A DNA stretch of 64,000 bases. Origin: an uncultured Pelagibacteraceae bacterium. GTDB taxonomy: Bacteria; Pseudomonadota; Alphaproteobacteria; Pelagibacterales; Pelagibacteraceae. The position numbers and the translations under genes were made by a program. Location of the stretch: contig CABZCX010000001.1 of assembly GCA_902524345.1 (NCBI GenBank), forward strand, positions 129,001 through 193,000, read 5' to 3'. Under the pieces are notes generated by a model. The model made no database searches, had not been told where the DNA came from, and saw only the letters and a list, made by a program, of their open reading frames with translations. Position 1 is the stretch's first letter. Each line of letters opens with the position of its first letter. This document shows positions 27,449 to 37,718 of the stretch, one piece after another.

Positions 27449-29731
27449 ATGAAAAAAACAAAAATTGATCATTACACTGATAAAGAAGCTTTAGATTTTC
27501 ATAAAGAAAAAAAGCCGGGCAAGATTGAGATATCTTCCTCAAAAAATATGACCACAAAAAGAGATTTGGCTTTAGCATATTCTCCTGGGGTAGCAGCTCC
27601 TGTAAGGGCGATAAGTGAAAATCCAGAAGCAGCATTTGATTATACTAGTAAAGGAAACCTCGTTGCAGTTATTAGTAACGGTTCTGCAATTTTAGGCATG
27701 GGAAATTTAGGTGCATTAGCATCTAAACCAGTTATGGAAGGAAAGGCTGTTTTATTTAAAAGGTTTGCCGATATAGACTCAATTGATTTAGAGATAGATT
27801 CAGATGACACAGAGGAGATCATAAATAGCATAAAAAATTTTGCTCCTAGCTTTGGTGGTATCAATCTTGAAGATATTGCAGCACCTGATTGTTTTATAAT
27901 AGAGGATAAGCTGAAAGAAATTCTTGATATACCTGTATTTCACGATGATCAACACGGTACAGCAATTATCACAACCGCAGCATTAATCAATGCGTTAGAT
28001 ATTAGTAAAAAAAAAATTGATAAAGTAAAAATAGTTGTAAATGGTGCTGGAGCGTCAGCAATGGCTTGTGCAAATTTATTTAAAAAATCTGGTGTACCAA
28101 ATGGAAATATCACGATGGTAGATAGAAAAGGGGTAATTTATAAAGGTAGAGAAAATTTGAACAAATGGAAATCAGATCATGCAATTGAAACAAATAATAG
28201 AACTTTAACTGATGCAATTAATAATGCTGATGTTTTTTTAGGATTATCTGCAAAGGGAACTTTAACTAAAGCAATGGTAAAAAAGATGGCAAAAAATCCA
28301 ATAATATTTGCCTGTGCAAATCCTGACCCTGAAATTACACCTGAGGAAGTTGAGGAGGTTAGAAATGATGCGATTATAGCTACGGGAAGATCGGATTACG
28401 CCAACCAGGTGAATAATCTGATAGGTTTTCCCTATATATTTAGAGGAGCATTAGATGTAAGAGCAAAAACAATAAATGAAGAAATGAAAGTCGCCGCTGC
28501 ACATGCAATCGCTAATTTAGCAAAGGAAGATGTGCCAGATGAAGTTGTTGCAGCAATGGGAGGTGAAAGACCTCATTATGGAAAAGATTATATAATACCA
28601 TCAACATTTGATCCAAGATTAATTAGTGTTATTCCAGCAGCTGTAGCTAAAGCTGCAATGGAAACAGGAGTTGCTAGAATTGATATTAAAGATTTTGATA
28701 TCTACAAAGATCAACTAAAGCAAAGGCTAGATCCAACTGTTACAATTCTTCAAGGTGTTAATAACTATATTAAGAAAAAACAAAAAAAAGTTGTATTTGC
28801 TGATGGTGAAGATGAAAATATGTTAAAAGCTGCAATTGCGTTTAAAAATTCAAAATTAGGGATTCCAATTTTAGTGGGGAAAGAGGAGTTAATTAAGAAT
28901 CAAATAAAAAAAATTGGTTATAATGAAGATTTTGATATTGAAATTGTAAATTCAAAAGATAATGAGAAAAGAGAGAGATATGTTAAATATCTTTTTAAAA
29001 AACTTCAAAGGCAAAAGGGAATGTTAGAAAGAGACTGCGATAGACTCATCAGAAATGACAGGGTAATTTGGGCTTCGTGTATGGTTGCTTGCAATGATTC
29101 AGATGCCATGGTCACTGGTAATACTAGAAGATATTCATCATCACTCGAAAAGGTGATCCAGGTTGTAGATCCAAGACCTGGGGAAATCATGTTTGGTTTA
29201 AATCTAGTTGTTAATAGAGGTAAAACAATTTTTATTTGTGATACATCAGTTATTGAATATCCCGATGCAAAACAATTAGCTGAAATGGCAAAATCTGCAG
29301 CAAGAGTTGTGAGACTTTTCGGATTTGACCCTAAAGTTGCTTTTTTATCACACTCTACTTTTGGGGAACCGGCTACAGATAGAACAAAGAGATTAAGTGA
29401 TGCAGTTGAAATTCTTAAAAAAGATAAAGTCGATTTTAAATTTGATGGTGAGATGCAACCAGATGTGGCTCTAGATGAAATTTATAAAGAATTATATCCA
29501 TTCTCTGAAATTGTTGGAAAATCTAATGTCTTGATAATGCCTAGTCAACACAGTGCAGCTATTTCATATAAAATGATTAAATCTATGAGCAGAGCGAAAG
29601 TAATTGGACCACTATTGATTGGTTTAGGTTTACCAATTGAGATAGCACCATTGAGATCATCTACCTCTGAAATTTTAAATTTAGCGTCTATAGCTGCATA
29701 TTCTGCAGATGTAATTAAGTATGATAAATAA
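27449..29731 (+). CDS. maeB: NADP-dependent malic enzyme with C-terminal phosphotransacetylase domain
   Basis: Decarboxylates malate to pyruvate, giving NADPH. 760 residues: malic enzyme N domain (AYSPGVAAPVRAI, catalytic Lys in GKAVLFKRFADIDS), metal site in IPVFHDDQHGTAI, NAD(P)-binding VVNGAGASAMACANLF, then a PTA-like domain from about residue 430 that is regulatory rather than catalytic in known MaeB proteins. Monocistronic by layout; it converges with the BON lipoprotein gene one base apart. Confidence 0.96.
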   Translation: MKKTKIDHYTDKEALDFHKEKKPGKIEISSSKNMTTKRDLALAYSPGVAAPVRAISENPEAAFDYTSKGNLVAVISNGSAILGMGNLGALASKPVMEGKAVLFKRFADIDSIDLEIDSDDTEEIINSIKNFAPSFGGINLEDIAAPDCFIIEDKLKEILDIPVFHDDQHGTAIITTAALINALDISKKKIDKVKIVVNGAGASAMACANLFKKSGVPNGNITMVDRKGVIYKGRENLNKWKSDHAIETNNRTLTDAINNADVFLGLSAKGTLTKAMVKKMAKNPIIFACANPDPEITPEEVEEVRNDAIIATGRSDYANQVNNLIGFPYIFRGALDVRAKTINEEMKVAAAHAIANLAKEDVPDEVVAAMGGERPHYGKDYIIPSTFDPRLISVIPAAVAKAAMETGVARIDIKDFDIYKDQLKQRLDPTVTILQGVNNYIKKKQKKVVFADGEDENMLKAAIAFKNSKLGIPILVGKEELIKNQIKKIGYNEDFDIEIVNSKDNEKRERYVKYLFKKLQRQKGMLERDCDRLIRNDRVIWASCMVACNDSDAMVTGNTRRYSSSLEKVIQVVDPRPGEIMFGLNLVVNRGKTIFICDTSVIEYPDAKQLAEMAKSAARVVRLFGFDPKVAFLSHSTFGEPATDRTKRLSDAVEILKKDKVDFKFDGEMQPDVALDEIYKELYPFSEIVGKSNVLIMPSQHSAAISYKMIKSMSRAKVIGPLLIGLGLPIEIAPLRSSTSEILNLASIAAYSADVIKYDK

Positions 29732-29732
29732 T

Positions 29733-30326
29733 CTAATTTTTTTGAATTCTTAAATTATCGACTAATAATATACTTGCAATCACATTTTCTACATCTAAAA
29801 TTTCATTTGCTTCTTCGATAACTGCATCTTTTTCATCAGGTGTTGTTGCTATACCATAAATATAAATTTTCTTCTTATATGTATCTATTTGATAATTGGT
29901 TGCTTTTATTGTGTCGTTAAAAATTAATGCTGTTCTTAATTGCGAGGTAATAAGTAAATCTTTTGCAGATTGCTTAAAATTAAAATTTTCTTTAATTTTT
30001 AAATCATTTTTTACAGACCTTACCCCTTGAGTTTCCCATGCAAGCTTTGTTAATTTAAGCTTTTCCTCCGGATCTTCAACTTTACCTGTTATAAATATTC
30101 TACCATCAATAACTTTTGTTTTTACAGATAAAAAATAATTTTTATCCAACAATAAAATTCTTGCACTTAAATTTTTTTGCATTATCGAATCATCTATTTG
30201 TGTTCCAAGAGATCTTGGATCTATCGCTACGCTAACTCCAGTTCCAAATATACCTGTTGAAGATACTCCAACACATCCACCAAGAACTAATCCAATCAAA
30301 AAAATTAATATAATTTTAATTTTCAT
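29733..30326 (-). CDS. BON-domain lipoprotein
   Basis: About 197 residues. Lipoprotein signal MKIKIILIFLIGLVLGGCVG with lipobox LGGC. Two BON domains follow, the first around DKNYFLSVKTKVIDGRIFITGKV-type sequence and the second around DTYKKKIYIYGIATTPDEK. OsmY/DolP-type proteins bind phospholipid and support outer-membrane integrity. I choose ATG 30326 because it places the charged residues right at the start of the lipoprotein signal; an ATG four codons upstream (30338) is possible. It overlaps the end of rsmI and follows it in the same operon. Confidence 0.85.
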   Translation of the reverse strand: MKIKIILIFLIGLVLGGCVGVSSTGIFGTGVSVAIDPRSLGTQIDDSIMQKNLSARILLLDKNYFLSVKTKVIDGRIFITGKVEDPEEKLKLTKLAWETQGVRSVKNDLKIKENFNFKQSAKDLLITSQLRTALIFNDTIKATNYQIDTYKKKIYIYGIATTPDEKDAVIEEANEILDVENVIASILLVDNLRIQKN

Positions 30327-31176
30327 TCTTAATACCAATACAATATTTATAAATTTTTTTTTTTGAAACTGAACTCTTTTGATGAATAATTTTTGTAATT
30401 TCTTTTATACTTAATTTGTTTATCATCTCTTTAATGATTCTTTTATCTGATTCACTTAATTCTAGCGATTTTTTTTTATTTAATCTCTCTGAAATTACGA
30501 TTGTTAATTCACCCTTTAAGTTTTTTTCAAAGGGTTTTAATTCATCAATATCTAATCTAATGAATTCTTCATATAATTTTGACATTTCTCTACAAATCAA
30601 AATTTTCCTACCTGAAAATTCCTTTTTTAAATAATGTATTATCTTGTTGATTTTTTTAGCTGAAATAAAAAAAATTAAGGAGAAATCTAATTTTTTAGTA
30701 TTTTCTAAGATTTTCAATATTTCATTATTTTTTTCAGGAAAAAAACCGTAGAAAAAAAATTTGTCTGAAAACCCGCTTGCTGACAATGCTGTGGTAACTG
30801 CTGATGGACCCGGTAAAGGAATAATTTTGATTTCATTTTTTACGCATTCTTTAATTAACAAGCCTCCTGGGTCAGAAATGTTTGGTGTTCCAGCATCTGA
30901 GATCATCGAAACTATTGAACCTTTTTTCAATATATCAACAATTTTTGGTAAATTTTTTTTTTCATTAAATTTATGATTTGAAATCAATTCCGCATGAATC
31001 TCATATTTTTTTAATAAATTTTTTGAAACTCTAGTATCCTCACATAATATAAAATCAGATTTTTTTAAGGTTTCTAAGGCCCTAAAAGTTATATCATTTA
31101 AATTACCTATTGGGGTAGGTACTAGATATAAGCCTTTTTTAAGTTCTTTATTTGTTGTTTTAGAATTTACGATCAT
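30316..31176 (-). CDS. rsmI: 16S rRNA (cytidine1402-2'-O)-methyltransferase RsmI
   Basis: Methylates C1402 in the 16S decoding centre. 286 residues, tetrapyrrole-methylase fold: LYLVPTPIGNLNDITFRAL, CEDTRVSKNLLKKY, SDAGTPNISDPG and PLPGPSAVTTALSASG are all signature stretches. Divergent from the LpoA-like gene (31-base gap), a neighbourhood conserved in alphaproteobacteria. The yraN gene often next to it is not here. Confidence 0.96.
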   Translation of the reverse strand: MIVNSKTTNKELKKGLYLVPTPIGNLNDITFRALETLKKSDFILCEDTRVSKNLLKKYEIHAELISNHKFNEKKNLPKIVDILKKGSIVSMISDAGTPNISDPGGLLIKECVKNEIKIIPLPGPSAVTTALSASGFSDKFFFYGFFPEKNNEILKILENTKKLDFSLIFFISAKKINKIIHYLKKEFSGRKILICREMSKLYEEFIRLDIDELKPFEKNLKGELTIVISERLNKKKSLELSESDKRIIKEMINKLSIKEITKIIHQKSSVSKKKIYKYCIGIKNEN

Positions 31177-31207
31177 ATTTTATGTATAATTAATATAATA
31201 TCATTAA

Positions 31208-32368
31208 ATGTTTAAAATTTTTAAAATAATTTTTGTTAATGTAATAATCATTTTATTTATTTCAAAATTTGGTCACACCAACGAAGAAAAGATCAAGATA
31301 GGTTTATTGGTCCCAATGTCTGGTGAAAAAAATAAACTTGGGCAATCAATTATTAAATCTACCAGACTGGCTCTAAAAGATATTGGTACAGATAAAATAG
31401 AGATATATCCAAAAGATACAGAATTAGACCCCAATAAAACACTTCGGTCAGCTATTGAGTTAAAAAAATTAGGTGTAAAAATTATAATAGGTCCAGTTTT
31501 TTTTGAAAATATTAAATATTTAAATGAAGTAGATGATATTATATTTTTATCTCTTACGAATAAAACAGACAATCTGCCAAGCAATGTTATCAGTAGCGGC
31601 GTAAACTCTGTCTCTCAGCTAAATGCAATAAAAAAATTTGCAGAACTTAACAAATTAGAGAAAACAATCTTACTAACTCCAGATCTTAAATACAAAACCG
31701 AAATTAAGAGAGCAATTAAAAAATCTAAATTGAAAATTTCGAAACATTATATTTATAATATTGAGCCTACAAAATTAACACAACAAATTGAGGAAATTAC
31801 CAATTATAAAATCAGAAAACAAAACTTGGCTGATGAAATTAGAAGAGTTGAATTATCAGATTTAGAGGAGGAGATAAAAAAAAGAAGAATAGATAAATTA
31901 AACAAAAGATACACAATTGGAAATGTTGATTTTGACTCTCTTGTCATCTCTGATTTTGATGAAAGTTTAAAAAGTGTCATCACATCATTTTTATATAGTG
32001 ACGTATCTCCGAAGGATAAATATTTTATAACTTTAAATCAATGGTTTGATGAAAGCTTGCTTTCCGAAAAAAATATTCAACCATTGTACTACCCATCTAT
32101 TAATAAAAAAAATCTAGAGAGTTTTTCAAATAAGTTTTCAGAATTTTACAATGAAAAACCTAATCATTTATCACTACTTAGTTATGATCTTATTGGGTTA
32201 ATTTATTATCTGTCTTTAAAAAATGACTTGTCTGATACCAAGCTGTTGTTTAAAAAACAAAGTTCTTTCAAAGGAAAAATTGGAGTATTTGATATTAAGG
32301 ATAATAAAATAAATCATAAATTAAATTTTTATCAAATCCAAAATGGATCCTTCAAAGAAATTTTTTAA
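31208..32368 (+). CDS. Periplasmic binding-protein-like, LpoA/penicillin-binding protein activator family
   Basis: 386 residues. Hydrophobic signal sequence at 1-24 (MFKIFKIIFVNVIIILFISK). The mature part starts KIKIGLLVPMSGEKNKLGQS, a type I periplasmic-binding fold as in branched-chain amino-acid receptors and in the PBP-activator LpoA. The next-door rsmI is the usual partner of lpoA-type genes. No lipobox cysteine is present, so it would be soluble in the periplasm, unlike E. coli LpoA. A lysine-rich helical insert occurs at about 195-240. Assignment to LpoA rather than a transport receptor is from context. Confidence 0.75.
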   Translation: MFKIFKIIFVNVIIILFISKFGHTNEEKIKIGLLVPMSGEKNKLGQSIIKSTRLALKDIGTDKIEIYPKDTELDPNKTLRSAIELKKLGVKIIIGPVFFENIKYLNEVDDIIFLSLTNKTDNLPSNVISSGVNSVSQLNAIKKFAELNKLEKTILLTPDLKYKTEIKRAIKKSKLKISKHYIYNIEPTKLTQQIEEITNYKIRKQNLADEIRRVELSDLEEEIKKRRIDKLNKRYTIGNVDFDSLVISDFDESLKSVITSFLYSDVSPKDKYFITLNQWFDESLLSEKNIQPLYYPSINKKNLESFSNKFSEFYNEKPNHLSLLSYDLIGLIYYLSLKNDLSDTKLLFKKQSSFKGKIGVFDIKDNKINHKLNFYQIQNGSFKEIF

Positions 32369-32951
32369 TTTTTTTAAAAGCGTTGAAGCGATGATCCATT
32401 TTATATTTCTTTGAAAAGGCCATTTGACCGAAGGTTTTATTTTCATTTTTTGGAATAAATATTGGATCATATCCAAAACCGTTTTTTCCCCTAGCTTTAT
32501 CTGATATACGTCCCTCAACTTTACCTGTAACACTTACTAAATTTTTGTTTAGGTAACTTATTGATAGGGCACAAATAAATCTTGCTCTAATATTTTTTTT
32601 TCTCCAATTTTTATCTTTGTCATCTAGTTTTCTAAAAACTTTATTTATTGCAATATTGAAATCTTTACTTTTTCCGGCCCACCTAGCAGAATAAATTCCT
32701 GGTTTTTTATCTAAAATATCAATTTCAAGTCCAGAGTCATCTGCTAGACAAATAAGGTTGGTTTTTTTCGAAAAATATTTTGATTTTATTATAGAATTTT
32801 GCTCAAAAGTTTTACCGTTTTCTTTTGGACTTTTAAGCTTAAAATCTGAAGTAGAAAAAATTTGTATATTTTTAGGTATTAAATTCCTAATTTCCCTTAA
32901 TTTTCCTTTATTATTAGTGCCAATTAATAATTTTTTAAATTTTTTTTTCAT
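32352..32951 (-). CDS. rdgB: XTP/dITP pyrophosphatase RdgB
   Basis: Removes non-canonical purine nucleoside triphosphates. 199 residues. Seen: LIGTNNKGKLREI (T/S-N-N-x-x-K substrate loop), LADDSGLEIDILDKKPGIYSARWAG and GKNGFGYDPIFIP, all family hallmarks. Converges with and overlaps the LpoA-like gene by 17 bases; divergent from grpE with a 38-base gap. Confidence 0.96.
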   Translation of the reverse strand: MKKKFKKLLIGTNNKGKLREIRNLIPKNIQIFSTSDFKLKSPKENGKTFEQNSIIKSKYFSKKTNLICLADDSGLEIDILDKKPGIYSARWAGKSKDFNIAINKVFRKLDDKDKNWRKKNIRARFICALSISYLNKNLVSVTGKVEGRISDKARGKNGFGYDPIFIPKNENKTFGQMAFSKKYKMDHRFNAFKKIKKFL

Positions 32952-32989
32952 ATCTGGAAATTTTAAATTTTCTTACCATATAACCTGGT

Positions 32990-33622
32990 ATGGAAAAAGA
33001 AGAAAACAAAACTACCCTAGATAACGAGGATATAAAAAAAAATTTAGGTGATGATAAAAACGACAAGTCTGAAAATAGTGATCTAGAGAAAGACGATGAA
33101 AAAAAAGAGAAATCACCAGAAGAAAAGATTGCTGAACTCGAAGATAAATTAGCGAGAACTTTTGCAGAAATGGAAAATCAAAGGAGAAGGTTTGAAAAAG
33201 AAAAAATAGATGCATTTGAATATGGAGGTTATACTTTTGCAAAAGAAGCATTAAACTTGGTTGATAATTTGGAAAGATCAAAAAATATTTTGGAAAACGA
33301 TGAAAAACTAAAAAATACAGAAGCTTTAAAAAAAACCTTGGATCATTTTGATATAATATACAAAGATGTCATTTCTATTTTTAGTAAAAACAACATTACA
33401 CCCATAGAAAGTATAAATAAAAAACTTGATCCAAATCTTCATCAAGCAATGATGGAAATAGAAGATAATAAACAAGAGCCGGGAACAATTATTCAAGAAA
33501 TACAAAAAGGATTTATGTTAAAAGATCGTCTATTAAGACCTTCTTTAGTTGGTGTTGCCAAAAAAACGACCCCAAAAGACGAAAAAACAGAAGAAAATAA
33601 ACAAAATTTAAAGGATAAATAA
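32990..33622 (+). CDS. grpE: Nucleotide exchange factor GrpE
   Basis: Releases ADP from DnaK. 210 residues: a highly charged acidic/lysine N-terminal tail of about 45 residues, a long coiled coil (KIAELEDKLARTFAEMENQRRR) and the C-terminal beta domain ending in LLRPSLVGVAKK. The hrcA repressor gene, a frequent upstream neighbour, is absent. dnaK follows after 60 bases. Confidence 0.95.
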   Translation: MEKEENKTTLDNEDIKKNLGDDKNDKSENSDLEKDDEKKEKSPEEKIAELEDKLARTFAEMENQRRRFEKEKIDAFEYGGYTFAKEALNLVDNLERSKNILENDEKLKNTEALKKTLDHFDIIYKDVISIFSKNNITPIESINKKLDPNLHQAMMEIEDNKQEPGTIIQEIQKGFMLKDRLLRPSLVGVAKKTTPKDEKTEENKQNLKDK

Positions 33623-33682
33623 TGTTTTGCACAACTTGTAGATTTAAAATTAACACTTATATGAAGTTTGGAGAATTTAATT

Positions 33683-35611
33683 ATGAGTAAAATTATAGGA
33701 ATTGACCTTGGTACAACTAATTCATGTGTTGCGATCATGGAAGGCAGCCAAGCTAAAGTTTTAGAGAATGCAGAAGGAGCAAGAACAACACCATCTGTTG
33801 TAGCTTTTACTGACGAAAGTGAAAAATTAATTGGTCAACCGGCAAAAAGACAAGCTGTAACTAACCCTGAAAATACAATATTCGCTGTTAAAAGATTAAT
33901 TGGAAGAAATTTTGAAGATCCAACCGTAAAAAAGGATGTTGAGACTGCACCATTTAAGATTATTAATTCTGAAAAAGGTGACGCATGGATAGAAGCAAAA
34001 GGGCAGAAATATTCCCCATCACAGATATCTGCGTTTATTTTGCAAAAGATGAAAGAAACTGCTGAAAAATATTTAGGCCAAGCAGTTACTAAAGCTGTCA
34101 TTACGGTTCCAGCTTATTTCAATGATGCGCAAAGACAAGCTACGAAAGATGCTGGTAAAATTGCAGGTTTAGAGGTTTTAAGGATCATTAATGAACCAAC
34201 TGCTGCATCATTAGCTTACGGCTTAGACAAAAAACAAAATAAAAAAATTGCTGTGTATGACCTGGGTGGAGGAACATTTGATGTTTCAATACTTGAACTA
34301 GGAGATGGTGTCTTTGAGGTAAAATCTACAAACGGTGATACTTTTTTAGGTGGAGAAGATTTTGATAATACAATTGTAGAATACTTAATTAATGAATTTA
34401 AAAAAGATAATGGGATTGATCTTAAATCAGATAAACTTGCTTTACAAAGACTAAAGGAAGCTGCTGAAAAAGCGAAAATTGAGCTTTCATCTGCAGAACA
34501 AACTGACATAAACTTACCTTTTATAACAGCAGATAAAACTGGACCGAAACATATTAACCTTAAGATGACAAGAGCAAAGCTAGAGGCTTTAGTTGAGGAT
34601 TTAATCGCTAAAACAATGCCTCCATGCAAAACAGCTTTAAAGGATGCAGGTATATCTGCAAATGAAATTGACGAAGTTGTTATGGTCGGTGGTATGACTA
34701 GGATGCCCAAAGTAATTGAGGAAGTTAAAAACTTTTTTGGAAAGGATCCAAATAAGAGTGTAAATCCTGACGAAGTAGTTGCTATGGGAGCCGCTATACA
34801 AGCTGGTGTATTGCAAGGAGATGTTAAAGATGTTCTTTTATTAGATGTAACACCGCTATCATTGGGTATTGAAACATTAGGTGGAGTTTCTACAAAACTT
34901 ATAGATAAAAATACTACAATCCCGACAAAGAAAAGTCAGGTTTTTTCAACTGCTGAGGATAACCAGCCAGCTGTTTCTATAAGAGTTCTTCAAGGTGAAA
35001 GAGAGATGGCGACAGATAATAAATTACTTGGAAATTTTGAATTAGTTGGTATCGCTCCAGCTCCAAGAGGTGTGCCTCAAATTGAGGTTACATTTGATAT
35101 CGATGCTAATGGAATTGTGAACGTTTCTGCAAAAGACAAAGGTACCGGAAAAGAGCAAAAGATCCAAATTCAAGCTTCAGGAGGATTAAGTGAAGCAGAA
35201 ATAGAAAAAATGGTTAAAGAGGCTGAAGCAAACAAAGAGGCTGATAAAAAGAAAAGAGAGTCAGTAGATGTAAGAAATCAGGCTGACACTTTAATTCACT
35301 CTACAGATAAAAATTTAAAAGAACATGGCTCAAAAATATCTGATGCTGACAAAAAAGCTATAGAGGACACCTCATCGGCTCTAAAAGAGTCTTTGAAAGG
35401 TGATAATACAGAAGAAATCAAGAAAAAAACTGAAGCTTTAGTTCAGGCTTCGATGAAGCTTGGGGAAGCTATCTATAAGTCACAACAAAATGCTAAACCA
35501 GACTCTAACAAAGATGATGGTAAAGATGATGATAAAGGAAAAAAAGACGATAATGTTGTTGATGCGGATTTTGAAGAAGTAAAAGACGAGAATAAAGAAA
35601 AAAGCGCTTAA
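33683..35611 (+). CDS. dnaK: Chaperone DnaK (Hsp70)
   Basis: ATP-driven protein-folding chaperone. 642 residues: actin-like ATPase with [35 protein letters not shown] and [12 protein letters not shown]; substrate-binding domain; acidic C-terminal tail ending [15 protein letters not shown] choose ATG 33683, which has GGAG 13 bases upstream and gives the family N terminus; an in-frame ATG at 33668 adds five residues. The 60-base gap after grpE may hold a promoter (CTTGTA 33635-33640, TTATAT 33657-33662), but this is weak. Confidence 0.98.
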   Translation: MSKIIGIDLGTTNSCVAIMEGSQAKVLENAEGARTTPSVVAFTDESEKLIGQPAKRQAVTNPENTIFAVKRLIGRNFEDPTVKKDVETAPFKIINSEKGDAWIEAKGQKYSPSQISAFILQKMKETAEKYLGQAVTKAVITVPAYFNDAQRQATKDAGKIAGLEVLRIINEPTAASLAYGLDKKQNKKIAVYDLGGGTFDVSILELGDGVFEVKSTNGDTFLGGEDFDNTIVEYLINEFKKDNGIDLKSDKLALQRLKEAAEKAKIELSSAEQTDINLPFITADKTGPKHINLKMTRAKLEALVEDLIAKTMPPCKTALKDAGISANEIDEVVMVGGMTRMPKVIEEVKNFFGKDPNKSVNPDEVVAMGAAIQAGVLQGDVKDVLLLDVTPLSLGIETLGGVSTKLIDKNTTIPTKKSQVFSTAEDNQPAVSIRVLQGEREMATDNKLLGNFELVGIAPAPRGVPQIEVTFDIDANGIVNVSAKDKGTGKEQKIQIQASGGLSEAEIEKMVKEAEANKEADKKKRESVDVRNQADTLIHSTDKNLKEHGSKISDADKKAIEDTSSALKESLKGDNTEEIKKKTEALVQASMKLGEAIYKSQQNAKPDSNKDDGKDDDKGKKDDNVVDADFEEVKDENKEKSA

Positions 35612-35638
35612 CTGACATCTATTTGTCCAAGTTAATAA

Positions 35639-36772
35639 ATGGCTAAAAGAGATTATTATGATGTCCTGGGCGTTTCTAAAAGTGCTTCACCTGAAGAATT
35701 AAAATCTGCTTATAGAAAACTTGCTGTAAAATATCATCCTGACAAAAATCCTGGAGACAAGACTGCTGAAGATAAATTCAAGGAAGCAAGTGAAGCTTAT
35801 GGCGTTTTGTCAGACAAATCAAAAAAAGAAAATTACGATAACTTCGGTCATGCTGCTTTTGAGAATGGTGGTGGAGGAAAAGGTGGCTTTGGCGGCTTTG
35901 GAGGTTTTAGTAGCACTGACTTTTCAGATATATTCGAAGATTTCTTCAGTGATTTTGGTGGTGGGAGAAGAAGTTCAAGAAGAAGCTCGAACAATAGAGG
36001 CTCAGATTTAAGATATGATTTATCTATAACTCTTGAAGAGGCTTTTACTGGTAAGAAACAAAATATTCAATTTTCATCATCTGAAAAATGTAATTCTTGT
36101 AAAGGCAGTGGTTCTAAAGCAGGATACAGTCCTGATAGATGTACTTATTGCGGAGGCAATGGTCGTGTTAGAACAAATCAAGGATTTTTTACTGTTCAAC
36201 AAACATGTCCCCAATGTGCAGGAAGTGGAGAAGAAATTACTAATCCATGTAGTGATTGTAATGGGCAGGGAAACAAACAAACTTCAAAAAAATTATCTGT
36301 AACAATTCCTAAAGGTGTTGATGACGGTACAAGAATAAGACTTGCTGGGAAAGGTGAAGCTGGAACAAGAGGTGGAGCAACTGGAGATTTATATATATTT
36401 GTTAATGTTAAATCTCATGAACTCTTCAAAAGATCTGAGGTCAATTTATTTTTTGAATTTCCAATTTCTATTGCTGATGCTGCTCTTGGTACAACAATTG
36501 AGATACCAACAATTGATGGAAAAAAAGCTAAAATAAAAATACCAGATGGAACACAAAGTGGTAAACAATTTAGGTTAAAAGGTAAAGGAATGCCGTTCAT
36601 GCGGAGAGGAGATTTTGGTGATCTTTATGTGCAAGTTAAAACAGAGGTTCCTGTTTCTCTCAATAAAGAACAAAAAGAATTATTAGAAAAATTTAGAAAA
36701 ATTGAAAATGAAAGGTCGAATCCAAGTATCAAAAAATTTTTTCAAAAAGCTAAGGATTTTTGGAAAAATTAA
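35639..36772 (+). CDS. dnaJ: Chaperone DnaJ (Hsp40)
   Basis: Delivers substrates to DnaK and stimulates its ATPase. 377 residues: J domain with [11 protein letters not shown] (HPD), glycine/phenylalanine-rich linker ([14 protein letters not shown]), four CxxCxGxG zinc repeats ([32 protein letters not shown]) and the C-terminal substrate-binding domain. Complete class A DnaJ, in the usual grpE-dnaK-dnaJ order. Confidence 0.98.
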   Translation: MAKRDYYDVLGVSKSASPEELKSAYRKLAVKYHPDKNPGDKTAEDKFKEASEAYGVLSDKSKKENYDNFGHAAFENGGGGKGGFGGFGGFSSTDFSDIFEDFFSDFGGGRRSSRRSSNNRGSDLRYDLSITLEEAFTGKKQNIQFSSSEKCNSCKGSGSKAGYSPDRCTYCGGNGRVRTNQGFFTVQQTCPQCAGSGEEITNPCSDCNGQGNKQTSKKLSVTIPKGVDDGTRIRLAGKGEAGTRGGATGDLYIFVNVKSHELFKRSEVNLFFEFPISIADAALGTTIEIPTIDGKKAKIKIPDGTQSGKQFRLKGKGMPFMRRGDFGDLYVQVKTEVPVSLNKEQKELLEKFRKIENERSNPSIKKFFQKAKDFWKN

Positions 36773-36774
36773 AA

Positions 36775-36945
36775 ATGGGCCTCGAAGAAATTATTCCAGC
36801 AATTGCTTTAATCGCCATATTAATATTAATCTTACCAGAATTCATAAGCACTAATTTAAAAAAAAATCTGTTTTTTAAAAATCTATTTATTTGGGGTATT
36901 ATTGTTTTGTTACTTATGATAGTTCTATATTTTATCTTCAAATGA
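36775..36945 (+). CDS. Small two-helix membrane protein between dnaJ and dapB
   Basis: 56 residues from ATG 36775 (a TTG start five codons earlier is possible). Two hydrophobic helices, PAIALIAILILILPEFI and FIWGIIVLLLMIVLYFIF, are joined by a lysine-rich turn that would be cytoplasmic or periplasmic. Two bases after dnaJ and overlapping dapB by four (ATGA), so translational coupling supports it as a real gene. No family recognised. Confidence 0.7.
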   Translation: MGLEEIIPAIALIAILILILPEFISTNLKKNLFFKNLFIWGIIVLLLMIVLYFIFK

Positions 36946-37718
36946 GAAAAATTAACTTAGCTATTACTGGGTGTTTAGGAAGAATGGGCCAACAGATAAT
37001 TAAATCTGTTAAGTTTGATAAAAATTTCAAATTAGTAACCATAACAGAAAGCAAAAAAACAAATAAAAAAATTCTAGGCTTAAAAATTTCGAAGAATAAC
37101 ATGGATGTATTTAAGAAAACCAATCTTATCATAGATTTTACAGTTCCAAAATGTACTTTAGAAATATTAAGGATTGCTGCAAAATTAAAAAAAAGAGTAG
37201 TGATAGGAACAACCGGCTTTACTAAAAAAGAGGAAAATTTAATCAACAAATACTCAAAAAAAATACCAATTTTAAAAGCAGGAAATATGAGTTTGGGCAT
37301 CAATCTACTAATGTACTTAACAGAAATAACTTCAAAATCTCTTAACAATTCTTTCTTAAGCAAAGTATATGAGGTGCACCATAAACACAAAAAAGATTAT
37401 CCATCTGGAACTGCTCTAATGCTTGGTAAGGGAATAGCAATTGGAAAGAATAAAAATTTTTATAATTTAATTGGAAATAAATATTTAAATAAAAAAAGCT
37501 TTCCCTATGGTAGAAAAATTAATTTTAACTCAATAAGAAAAGGTGAAATAATTGGTGAACATGAAGTAAAATTTTCAAGTGGAAAAGAGATAATAACACT
37601 TAATCACGAAGCTTTTGATAGAACATTATATTCTGAAGGTGCATTATCTGCAGGTAAATGGTTAATGACAAAAAAACCTGGTCTTTACTCGATGCGAGAT
37701 CTTATGAATTTCAAATAA
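36942..37718 (+). CDS. dapB: 4-hydroxy-tetrahydrodipicolinate reductase
   Basis: Lysine/diaminopimelate pathway; reduces HTPA with NAD(P)H. 258 residues. N-terminal Rossmann motif INLAITGCLGRMGQQI, the catalytic EVHHKHKKDYPSGTAL (His pair and Lys) and VVIGTTGFTKKE. I choose ATG 36942, which opens the Rossmann motif and overlaps the previous stop (ATGA); an upstream in-frame ATG would lie inside the preceding gene. The end overlaps nth by one base. Confidence 0.96.
   Translation: MRKINLAITGCLGRMGQQIIKSVKFDKNFKLVTITESKKTNKKILGLKISKNNMDVFKKTNLIIDFTVPKCTLEILRIAAKLKKRVVIGTTGFTKKEENLINKYSKKIPILKAGNMSLGINLLMYLTEITSKSLNNSFLSKVYEVHHKHKKDYPSGTALMLGKGIAIGKNKNFYNLIGNKYLNKKSFPYGRKINFNSIRKGEIIGEHEVKFSSGKEIITLNHEAFDRTLYSEGALSAGKWLMTKKPGLYSMRDLMNFK

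Noticed and set aside
33635-33662. Heat-shock-type promoter before dnaK
   Set aside because: Only a CTTG and an AT-rich -10-like hexamer; neither fits the sigma-32 consensus well enough to list as a feature.
34216-34710. Minus-strand open frame (164 codons) within dnaK
   Set aside because: Mirror of the conserved DnaK coding sequence; serine-rich antisense product with no family features.
36938-37390. Minus-strand open frame (150 codons) within dapB
   Set aside because: Fully antisense to dapB, hydrophobic composition from A-rich lysine codons read backwards.
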